From Cocleimonas sp. (GTDB lineage Bacteria; Pseudomonadota; Gammaproteobacteria; Thiotrichales; Thiotrichaceae), in the NCBI GenBank assembly GCA_023146675.1, contig JAGLBQ010000072.1:1-5190 (forward strand): a DNA stretch of 5,190 nt, written 5' to 3'. The first letter of the stretch is position 1, and each line of letters opens with the position of its first letter. The notes beneath the pieces were generated by a model. That model had not been told where the DNA came from. It did not search any database and saw only the letters and a list, made by a program, of their open reading frames with translations. The position numbers and the translations under genes are program-made. Positions 1-5,190 of this stretch are shown one piece after another.

Positions 1-18
1 TTACCAAGAGAAAAAATA

Positions 19-1044
19 ATGAAAGATTTACATCATATAGATGGGTCATTTGGAGAAGGAGGAGGGCAGATTTTGCGAACCTCCCTTACTATGTCGATGG
101 TGACAGGTATCCCTGTGAAAATCAGTAATATCCGCTCTGGTCGTACTAAGCCAGGCTTAAAAAATCAACATCTTGCTTGTGTGCATGCTGCTCAAGAGAT
201 CAGTAATGCAACGGTTCATGGTGCAAAGAAAAATTCACAGCAACTTATTTTTTGCCCCAGTGCAGTCAAAGCAGGCGAGTATCAATTTAAAATTGGCACT
301 GCTGGTAGTACCTCACTGGTGATGCAAACGGTTGTCCCTGCTTTAATGCTCGTAGGTGAGGAATCAATACTTCATTTTGAAGGGGGTACGCATAATCAGT
401 GGGCGCCTAGCTTTGATTTTATTGCACATGCTTATTTACCTATGCTAAAACGTATGGGTGTTGATATTGAGGTTAAACTAGAGCGCTATGGGTTTTTCCC
501 TCATGGAGGTGGGCGTTGGTCTGCAATTATTAAAGCAAATACCGTAATGCAACCTTTGGACGTCTTGGAACGTGGTGAGTTATTAAAGCAAGAAGCAGTT
601 ATCAGTTCTAGTAAAATTCCAGAACATGTCCCTCAACGAGAAATAGTTGCACTTCATGATATTGGTTGGTCTGAAGATGCTTTTAAAAGCCAATGGGTCG
701 ATGCGACTGGAGAGGGCAATATCATCTCTTTGCGTCTGTTTTATCAAAACTGTTCAGAGGTGATTGAAAGCATCGGTAAAAGAGGATTGCGAGCAGAGAA
801 GGTTTCAATGTTAGCAGCTGACTTATTGCATCAATACCTCAGCAAAGAAGCGCCGATTGGAGAATATTTAGCAGATCAGTTGTTATTGCCGATGGTGATT
901 GGAAAAGGAGGGGTTTTTAAAACCTCAAATCCATCGTTACATACCTTAACAAACAAGAAAGTGATCGAGTCTTTTACTGATCAACGTTTTTCATTTAATA
1001 AAGCAGGAAAGGATACTTGGGAAATATCACTTTTATTGGTGTAA
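19..1044 (+). CDS. rtcA: RNA 3'-terminal phosphate cyclase RtcA
   Basis: RtcA converts an RNA 3'-phosphate to a 2',3'-cyclic phosphate using ATP, through a covalent enzyme-AMP intermediate; it is a cytoplasmic RNA-repair enzyme. The 341-aa length is normal for the family. Family motifs are visible along the whole protein: DGSFGEGGGQILR at residues 8-20, RSGRTKPGLKNQH at 39-51, GTAGSTSLVMQ at 93-103, GGTHNQWAP at 122-130 and FFPHGGG at 159-165. The C-terminal NPSLHTLTN block carries His308, which aligns with the adenylated histidine of the E. coli enzyme (His309). The reading frame is intact, so the gene should be active. The ATG at 19 lies behind a purine-rich but weak AAGAG-type site, and the family's N-terminal motif begins only seven codons in, so a later start is unlikely. 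Only 18 bases lie upstream, so the usual partner rtcB and any RtcR-type sigma-54 control would be outside the window. The identity is secure; the physiological role is inferred from the family. Confidence 0.96.
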   Translation: MKDLHHIDGSFGEGGGQILRTSLTMSMVTGIPVKISNIRSGRTKPGLKNQHLACVHAAQEISNATVHGAKKNSQQLIFCPSAVKAGEYQFKIGTAGSTSLVMQTVVPALMLVGEESILHFEGGTHNQWAPSFDFIAHAYLPMLKRMGVDIEVKLERYGFFPHGGGRWSAIIKANTVMQPLDVLERGELLKQEAVISSSKIPEHVPQREIVALHDIGWSEDAFKSQWVDATGEGNIISLRLFYQNCSEVIESIGKRGLRAEKVSMLAADLLHQYLSKEAPIGEYLADQLLLPMVIGKGGVFKTSNPSLHTLTNKKVIESFTDQRFSFNKAGKDTWEISLLLV

Positions 1045-1085
1045 AAATCTGGCAGTCAGGGAGTCATGTTATTTAAGTTTCCTAC

Positions 1086-1120
1086 AAAAAAGCACCCTTC
1101 ACTATCAGGTGAAGGATGCT
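1086..1120 (-). terminator. Rho-independent terminator of the deacetylase lipoprotein gene
   Basis: A 12-bp stem with one internal mismatch pairs 1091-1102 with 1109-1120 around a six-base loop (1103-1108). Read on the minus strand, the hairpin is followed at once by a run of U (1086-1091), and it starts about 25 bases after the lipoprotein stop codon. On the plus strand the hairpin is followed by ACTAAAAACT, not a T-run, so it would terminate rtcA poorly at best, although it sits between the two convergent genes. Confidence 0.88.
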
Positions 1121-1144
1121 ACTAAAAACTAATGTTTTTACTCG

Positions 1145-3238
1145 CTATGGACAAGCAATATCCACAGTGGTTTCCTGATAGCTTTTATTCGTTGCAAAAT
1201 TTAATGAAATCTTATTGATACTAACTGTTTCAAAAGTACTAACTCCACCCGTTACTTTGATTGAAGAAGGGCTATTGCACTTTGTAATGATTTCAACGTT
1301 TCCTTCGCCTGCAAAGCTAAATTTTATATCTTCGCCATTGCCCGATAATGAAATTAGCTTGCTACGGCTTGGTAATTGGTTGATATGGGTAACAGCACTG
1401 GGTGTGCCTAGGTTGATTTTATAAATACCACCATCCTGATCTAGAAATACGGTATTTTGATTATACGCGTACCAGCTATCGACAGAGCTAATAGACTGTG
1501 ACTTATTGAGCTTCAGCGCAAACTGCCCTGCATTGTCTGACTTTACGGTTGCTGTAATAACACCATTCGCACTTGAAATATCAACGGCTGATTGTTTGAA
1601 TGACTTTATGCGCTCTGAGAAGTTTTTGCCTGTAATAAATTCACTACCAAAGTCTTTTGCTTTAGAAATAAAGCTTTCATACATATCTAAGGTATAGCCA
1701 GAATTATCGAAATCATTTGGTCCATAATCATGCCAAGGCCAATGAATAAAGGGTTGTGCTGCATGTTTTGCTAGAGCATCAAACTCATTACTCCAGATTT
1801 GCTTGGCTTCTTCTGCGGTGCGTTTTTGAAAGCCGATAAGGGTAAAATCAAAGGACATATTAGGGCTAAGATACACTTTGCTGGAGTCTGCATTTAAAAA
1901 TCCAAATGCATTCGGGAATCCAGAACCGACAGCAGCATAGCCTCCACTTAAATAGTCAACATGAGGTATTATTTCTAACGCAGTAGCAAGGTTTTCAGGG
2001 TTTCCAGGAACAGCCGCACCTATATTGTTTAACCCCATCTCTTTTTCAATAACTGCACGAGAGTCAGCAAATTGGAATTTAAGCTGGCTTGCATTTAGTT
2101 CATTTGTTTTGCTGGGATGTGTGTAAGAGTGAGTTCCTATTTCATTTCCTAGCTCAATATATTGCTTGTATAAAGGGGCTGATACACTCCAGTCTGTGAA
2201 CTCATCTTCTTCTGGTCGATTACCGACATTGATATAATAAGAACCTACAAAATTATAACGATCTTTCCAGATTTTTAGCTGATTTAATAAGGGTACTTCA
2301 ACCCTTGCTACTTCGCTGGAAAACATGCTCTGATCCATATCATTACGTGAAATAAACAGTGCTTTTTCACGTCCCATATGTAGTGTAGCGGGTGCTTTAT
2401 CGCCCCAAACACTCCATTGCAGAACGGGCCACAATAAATTGCCATCAGCGAGAGCTTGCACGGTTGCAAAATGGGCATGGCGCCCTTTATTCGTAATTGT
2501 GATTATCTCAGTTTCTACGCTTTCATTATTGACAACTTTATTTGCAATGACTTGGCTAGTGTAAGCACCTGTGGGAGTAAAATAGTCTGTAAAACCTCCG
2601 CTATAGCTTAATACAGTTTCATTGTTTGTATATTCATTCGCTAAGGCTGGGTGGTTGGAATCTGCTATATTGATTTTGATGTTCGCAGGACCCGCTCCAC
2701 CCGTACGTGACAAACCCAGTAAGCTTTTCATATGTATATAGGAATCACCTGAAATACTTTCGCCCGTTTGATCATTAGTAAGAAAATTACCCGCCGTTAT
2801 AATACCTACATTATGTTGCTCAATGGCCGTTTTTAGGTTGTTAGATATTTGAGTGATCTGTTGAAGTTTGGCATAAGAAAACAGAGGAAATAATAATGTC
2901 TTATAGTCTTTTATTTTATTAATGTCTAATAAGTCATCTTCATTTAATAGATCATAGGGTAAGCCCGCCATCATCGCTTGACTTTGTACACTCATAAAAA
3001 GCTGTGCGTAAGCTTTTGGCGTTGTGGGCGTCCAGAAGTTTTGTTCGCTGGTTTTTGAATAAACAATTGCAAGTTGTGGTTTTAGAGTACTAGGTGCAGC
3101 GGGTGTTGTTACGAATGCACCATTAGTACCGCCTCCACTACCGCCTCCACTACCATTTCCATTAGTGCCTGTTTTAGAGCTACAGGCTGTTAATGATATG
3201 ACGAGTGCTAATGCGATAATTGTAAATAGTTTATTCAC
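1145..3238 (-). CDS. Outer-membrane lipoprotein with a PelA-like polysaccharide deacetylase domain
   Basis: A 697-aa lipoprotein. Its signal peptide ends in the lipobox LTAC, with Cys19 as the lipidated residue. Ser at +2 favours sorting to the outer membrane. A Gly/Ser/Asn linker covers residues 24-40. Residues about 55-285 look like an alpha/beta, glutamine-amidotransferase-like (Rossmann-type) domain. Residues about 290-545 look like a NodB-type (carbohydrate esterase 4-like) deacetylase: RNDMD with Asp300 and Asp302, HSYTH with His370 and His374 as likely metal ligands, and HWPWHD with His499 and His503 as a candidate catalytic histidine motif. Residues about 550-697 resemble a beta-sandwich and contain the only two other cysteines, Cys654 and Cys696. 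The predicted role is N-deacetylation of an amino-sugar polymer at the cell surface. The domain order recalls PelA without its hydrolase domain, or Agd3-type (CE18) enzymes; this is judged from motifs, not from an alignment. The start is GTG behind AAGGAG. The gene lies 246 bp downstream of the barrel gene and ends at its own terminator. Confidence 0.75.
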   Translation of the reverse strand: MNKLFTIIALALVISLTACSSKTGTNGNGSGGGSGGGTNGAFVTTPAAPSTLKPQLAIVYSKTSEQNFWTPTTPKAYAQLFMSVQSQAMMAGLPYDLLNEDDLLDINKIKDYKTLLFPLFSYAKLQQITQISNNLKTAIEQHNVGIITAGNFLTNDQTGESISGDSYIHMKSLLGLSRTGGAGPANIKINIADSNHPALANEYTNNETVLSYSGGFTDYFTPTGAYTSQVIANKVVNNESVETEIITITNKGRHAHFATVQALADGNLLWPVLQWSVWGDKAPATLHMGREKALFISRNDMDQSMFSSEVARVEVPLLNQLKIWKDRYNFVGSYYINVGNRPEEDEFTDWSVSAPLYKQYIELGNEIGTHSYTHPSKTNELNASQLKFQFADSRAVIEKEMGLNNIGAAVPGNPENLATALEIIPHVDYLSGGYAAVGSGFPNAFGFLNADSSKVYLSPNMSFDFTLIGFQKRTAEEAKQIWSNEFDALAKHAAQPFIHWPWHDYGPNDFDNSGYTLDMYESFISKAKDFGSEFITGKNFSERIKSFKQSAVDISSANGVITATVKSDNAGQFALKLNKSQSISSVDSWYAYNQNTVFLDQDGGIYKINLGTPSAVTHINQLPSRSKLISLSGNGEDIKFSFAGEGNVEIITKCNSPSSIKVTGGVSTFETVSINKISLNFATNKSYQETTVDIACP
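3128..3151. repeat. Two perfect 12-bp tandem repeats encoding a Gly/Ser linker
   Basis: The unit ACCGCCTCCACT occurs twice in tandem (3128-3139 and 3140-3151). It encodes the GGGS-rich spacer just after the lipidated cysteine of the lipoprotein. The 8-mer CCATTAGT flanks it on both sides (3120-3127 and 3159-3166) and encodes the repeated TNG residues. The unit length is a multiple of three, so slippage would change linker length without breaking the frame. Confidence 0.7.
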
Positions 3239-3250
3239 GCTTAACTCCTT
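3238..3250 (-). promoter_or_regulatory. Shine-Dalgarno site and GTG start of the deacetylase gene
   Basis: On the minus strand AAGGAG (3250 to 3245) stands six bases before the GTG at 3238-3236. This is close to ideal spacing, and the codons that follow encode a proper lipoprotein signal peptide (MNKLF...LTAC). This fixes the start at a GTG codon. Confidence 0.85.
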
Positions 3251-3277
3251 ATTTTAATATATTGTCTTGTTTTAGCT

Positions 3278-3300
3278 GAAGGTTGAGGTTTTCACCCTTC
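3278..3300 (-). repeat. Stem-loop in the leader of the deacetylase gene
   Basis: An inverted repeat pairs GAAGG (3278-3282) with CCTTC (3296-3300). After one mismatch, TGA (3284-3286) pairs with TCA (3292-3294), leaving a five-base loop. It sits about 40 bases upstream of the GTG start. No U-run follows on either strand, so it is not an ordinary terminator. It could be a leader structure or a protein-binding site; the function is unknown. Confidence 0.4.
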
Positions 3301-3424
3301 TGTAGCATTCATGCCAACTTAAATTTCATTGACGAGACTATTGATCTTTTTTATTTATGGTGATGGATAAGTGGATACAGTAAATCTAACCTTTTCCTGT
3401 TTTTTTGGTTTTCCATCTCCTTAT

Positions 3425-3445
3425 AATGCCTAATTAATTAGCATT
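3425..3445. repeat. AT-rich palindrome between the barrel and deacetylase genes
   Basis: AATGC (3425-3429) and GCATT (3441-3445) flank the perfect palindrome TAATTAATTA (3431-3440), with a single extra C at 3430. No U-run follows on either strand, so it is not a clear terminator for the barrel gene, whose stop lies about 40 bases away. It could be an operator for the downstream deacetylase gene. The rest of the 246-bp spacer shows no convincing sigma-70 promoter and no supported gene, so read-through from the barrel gene remains possible. Confidence 0.4.
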
Positions 3446-3484
3446 TGTTTGTAAGCAAACTATTAAACGGCTAGTTTTTACTGA

Positions 3485-4489
3485 TTAAAAAGTAGAGACA
3501 ATAAAGGAAGCACCTACTTTATTGCCGTCCCACTTAACACCATCACGTGTGGACTCAAGATAGCTTGCATCTGCTCTGACGCTGGTGTTTTCTGTTAAGG
3601 CGTAATTTGCACCGATAGTGACAGCGCCACCTGTTGCCCAATCTGCATTATTTTCTTTCGTGCGATTAATATTTGCGTTGCCATCTATGTTGAGTTTTTC
3701 AGTTATTTTATGATTACCTGTAATAAGTACTGAGTAGGCTTCATAATCTTTAGGAGACCAATAGTTGGACTTGCTGTCTTCATAGGATAAAGTTTGTGCT
3801 TCTACACCCGCCCAAAGCCAAGGTGTTCCTGTAGAAATACCATAGAGCGCAGCGCCTCGATGAAGCCTTGATTTATTACCATCGCTTAACCTGCGGTATT
3901 GAGAGCCACCTTCAAGAATAACTCTCTCAGCCGCACGCCAGCTCCCTGTTACCTTGCTTGTTTGCCCTGAAACAAGCTTATTATTATCATCTTCAATAAT
4001 GGCTTCTTTAAATAAAAAACCTTCGCCATGTTCAGCAGTAATCGTTACTTTTTTATTAGGTTTTATGGTGGCTTTGGCGTTATATTTATTGCGTCGAGTG
4101 TAGTCACTTGTGCGCTGATTTTCTAAGTAGATCACGCCTACACTTAGCTCACCTGTAACATAGTTATTAAATTCTTTAGTAATAGTGCCAACGATATCAG
4201 GACCATGATAGATATCACTGCCTGTTTCGCCTTTGATATCATAATCATGCGCTTCAAGTTTCCAATCTGCTTTATTCTTTTTATCTTTATAGTGACGTTG
4301 GTATTGTACGGATCTATCTTCAATACGAATGCCACCGCTATCGCTATAAACAGATACTTTAGCGCTAAAATCATTGATAACGTCATCAACAGAGTCAGCT
4401 TGTGCAGTAATTGGTGCGACAATGCCAATCATTAAGCAGCTTAAAAGTGCCTTATTGCTTGGTATAAAAGTGTTATTAATTGTTTTCAC
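3485..4489 (-). CDS. Putative outer-membrane beta-barrel protein (porin-like)
   Basis: A 334-aa exported protein. The signal peptide spans residues 1-31, with a polar N-terminal stretch, a hydrophobic core (ALLSCLMIGIVAPI) and an AQA cleavage site before Asp32, leaving about 303 mature residues. The mature part has no long hydrophobic segment. It consists of alternating polar/apolar stretches rich in Tyr, Trp, Gly and Thr, broken by charged turns, and it ends in Phe, as outer-membrane barrels do for BAM recognition. The stretch YWSPKDYEAYSV (residues 243-254) resembles the Y(F/W)SP motif in the C-terminal barrels of polysaccharide exporters such as BcsC, but no TPR region precedes it. The likely role is a pore or surface channel; the substrate is unknown. 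A link to polysaccharide is inferred from the deacetylase lipoprotein gene that follows. The start is GTG with AAGGAG seven bases upstream. No intrinsic terminator is evident after the stop. It might instead be an uncharacterised barrel unrelated to polysaccharide. Confidence 0.72.
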   Translation of the reverse strand: MKTINNTFIPSNKALLSCLMIGIVAPITAQADSVDDVINDFSAKVSVYSDSGGIRIEDRSVQYQRHYKDKKNKADWKLEAHDYDIKGETGSDIYHGPDIVGTITKEFNNYVTGELSVGVIYLENQRTSDYTRRNKYNAKATIKPNKKVTITAEHGEGFLFKEAIIEDDNNKLVSGQTSKVTGSWRAAERVILEGGSQYRRLSDGNKSRLHRGAALYGISTGTPWLWAGVEAQTLSYEDSKSNYWSPKDYEAYSVLITGNHKITEKLNIDGNANINRTKENNADWATGGAVTIGANYALTENTSVRADASYLESTRDGVKWDGNKVGASFIVSTF

Positions 4490-4495
4490 TTGCGG

Positions 4496-4549
4496 ACTCC
4501 TTTTGAATTATATGTGTGGGGCTAATATAAAAAGTTTATCAAAAGGAGT
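4496..4549 (-). promoter_or_regulatory. Leader hairpin predicted to sequester the barrel gene's Shine-Dalgarno
   Basis: A perfect 11-bp inverted repeat pairs ACTCCTTTTGA (4549 to 4539 on the minus strand) with TCAAAAGGAGT (4506 to 4496). The second arm contains the whole Shine-Dalgarno AAGGAG (4502 to 4497), seven bases before the GTG at 4489. Inside the 32-base spacer, TTATAT (4530 to 4525) can pair with ATATAA (4513 to 4508), giving a longer two-part stem. In the mRNA this would hide the ribosome binding site, as expected of a translational switch or RNA thermometer. The repeat is seen directly; the regulatory role is inference. Confidence 0.55.
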
Positions 4550-4554
4550 GTAAA
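4524..4554 (-). promoter_or_regulatory. Candidate sigma-70 promoter for the barrel gene
   Basis: On the minus strand TTTACA (4554 to 4549) lies 19 bases before TATATT (4529 to 4524). Each matches the consensus at five of six positions, but the spacing is long. A transcript from here would begin near 4517 and would lack the first arm of the 4496-4549 hairpin. Upstream promoters are not excluded in this AT-rich spacer. Confidence 0.25.
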
Positions 4555-4659
4555 ATTTATGCAGGCTCTATCTTGATCAAAGAGCTGTTTATCTGAAGGG
4601 ATGCCATTTATCTGTGATTAAAGGTTAGGCAATATTATTCGTGTTTTATAATATTTATC
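4535..4659 (-). repeat. Four GATAAA motifs upstream of the barrel gene
   Basis: Read on the minus strand, GATAAA occurs at 4659-4654, 4612-4607, 4593-4588 and 4540-4535. The middle two are extended to CAGATAAA and lie 19 bases apart. All four have the same orientation in the 197-bp spacer that must hold the control region of the barrel gene. They could be regulator half-sites, but the region is AT-rich, so chance recurrence is a real possibility. Confidence 0.3.
4631..4655. repeat. Perfect 8-bp AT-only inverted repeat after the thioesterase-like gene
   Basis: AATATTAT (4631-4638) and ATAATATT (4648-4655) pair perfectly around a nine-base loop. The element lies about 30 bases past the stop of the thioesterase-like gene. 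On the minus strand GCCTAACC follows instead of a U-run, and the stem has no G-C pairs, so it would be a poor intrinsic terminator. An operator is an alternative. Confidence 0.35.
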
Positions 4660-4686
4660 TTTTATTTGATCAGAAAACTGACATAT

Positions 4687-5187
4687 TCATGCCTTTTTTC
4701 TTAAATAGTCTTTTTCACGAATAGCAACAACGCATTCTACTTTGGTGCATAAATCACCATTAGTATTATAAAGACCATACTCAAAGGTAGGGGTACTGCG
4801 ATGTTTTGCTTTTAGTTGCGCTCTAATTTCATGTTCTTTCTTTGGCGGAAAATCAAAGCGTAATTCTAAGTCTGTGGTGGCTACTTTTTGAAAATCTACC
4901 GTCAGCCTGCGTGTCCAAACATGATATTCCCTAAAGACTTGACCACAAGCAATCGGCGCAATCGGGTCCGCTAAGGAGGTCTGAAAACCACCAAATAGAC
5001 TGCCACCCATATTTTTCGAGACCCATGTTAGTGGTAGAATAATCCTCACTCGTCGCCAATTATTGGATAATTCTAAAACGTTGAGGCGCATCATCCAATA
5101 GGCAGGCCACCATTCTAATTTTTTCTCATCGGATATGAATTTTAGATATTTTTTAGAAAAAATAAGGGTATTGAAGGATAGATTCAT
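4687..5187 (-). CDS. DUF4442-type hotdog-fold thioesterase-like protein
   Basis: A 166-aa soluble protein without signal peptide or membrane segment. The region around residues 58-75 (KNMGGSLFGGFQTSLADP) fits the central helix of hotdog-fold proteins of the DUF4442 (YiiD C-terminal-like) group: an Asn-x-Gly-Gly start, FGG, and a conserved Asp-Pro. The following segments (WTRRLTVDFQKVA at 91-103, LELRFDF at 107-113, and the final strand up to VVAIRE) fit the alternating strands of the fold. Members are thought to hydrolyse acyl-CoA or similar thioesters in the cytoplasm, but no substrate is established from this sequence. The ATG at 5187 is only three bases from the window edge and the frame stays open upstream, so no ribosome binding site can be judged and the true start may lie outside. 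The gene ends 197 bp before the barrel gene, with the same orientation but no tight coupling. Confidence 0.75.
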   Translation of the reverse strand: MNLSFNTLIFSKKYLKFISDEKKLEWWPAYWMMRLNVLELSNNWRRVRIILPLTWVSKNMGGSLFGGFQTSLADPIAPIACGQVFREYHVWTRRLTVDFQKVATTDLELRFDFPPKKEHEIRAQLKAKHRSTPTFEYGLYNTNGDLCTKVECVVAIREKDYLRKKA

Positions 5188-5190
5188 AGG

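Noticed and set aside
1215..1697. Plus-strand open frames opposite the deacetylase gene
   Set aside because: They lie antisense within a well-supported coding region and show no family motif, signal sequence or convincing ribosome binding site.
3318..3337. A possible sigma-54 or sigma-70 promoter around TTGGCATGAATGC on the minus strand upstream of the deacetylase gene
   Set aside because: The GG-to-GC distance is too short for sigma-54, and although TTGGCA resembles a -35 box, no acceptable -10 box lies 16-18 bases downstream.
3351..3416. A 21-codon minus-strand ORF (starting MENQKNRKRL) directly after an AAGGAG in the spacer before the deacetylase gene
   Set aside because: The AAGGAG touches the ATG with no spacing, which is too close for normal initiation, and the peptide has no recognisable features.
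3447..3477. Short overlapping inverted repeats (GTTTG/CAAAC and AAACTA/TAGTTT) just after the barrel gene stop
   Set aside because: The stems are only 5-6 bp and AT-rich, and no U-run follows on the minus strand, so a terminator call is not justified.
4144..4435. Open frames on both strands overlapping the start of the barrel gene
   Set aside because: They are alternate-frame shadows of the barrel gene. Their hydrophobic appearance comes from AT-rich codons read out of frame.
4541..4576. A plus-strand AAGGAG followed ten bases later by a five-codon ORF (MQALS)
   Set aside because: The AAGGAG is simply the complement of the anti-Shine-Dalgarno arm of the hairpin, and no plus-strand gene follows, so a leader peptide is not supported.
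4613..4628. A TGTGA half-site suggesting CRP binding upstream of the barrel gene
   Set aside because: The second half-site is absent at the required six-base spacing.

Overview
This AT-rich window carries four protein-coding genes. The organism is Gram-negative and probably a gammaproteobacterium. The evidence is a Sec-exported outer-membrane beta-barrel ending in Phe, a lipoprotein with a proteobacterial lipobox, and a bacterial RtcA. The species cannot be fixed from this sequence.

Layout: rtcA (RNA 3'-terminal phosphate cyclase) runs rightwards from 19 to 1044. The other three genes run leftwards. In their direction of transcription they are a hotdog-fold thioesterase-like gene at the right edge (5187 to 4687), a small outer-membrane beta-barrel gene (4489 to 3485) and a large polysaccharide-deacetylase-type lipoprotein gene (3238 to 1145). 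rtcA and the deacetylase gene converge on a strong intrinsic terminator at 1086-1120, whose U-tract is on the minus strand, so it serves the lipoprotein gene. No RNA gene, mobile element or CRISPR array was seen.

How the genes may work together: the barrel and the deacetylase lipoprotein are adjacent and co-oriented, and both start at GTG behind a strong AAGGAG Shine-Dalgarno and a long leader. An outer-membrane barrel beside a deacetylase lipoprotein recalls the PgaA/PgaB and PelB/PelA pairs of exopolysaccharide secretion. Here, however, the barrel has no TPR region and no glycosyltransferase is in view. That makes it a candidate stand-alone surface-polysaccharide modification or export pair, which is inference. 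The most striking non-coding signal is a perfect 11-bp inverted repeat in the barrel gene's leader that would bury its Shine-Dalgarno in a stem. rtcA (RNA repair) and the thioesterase-like gene have no evident functional link to this pair.
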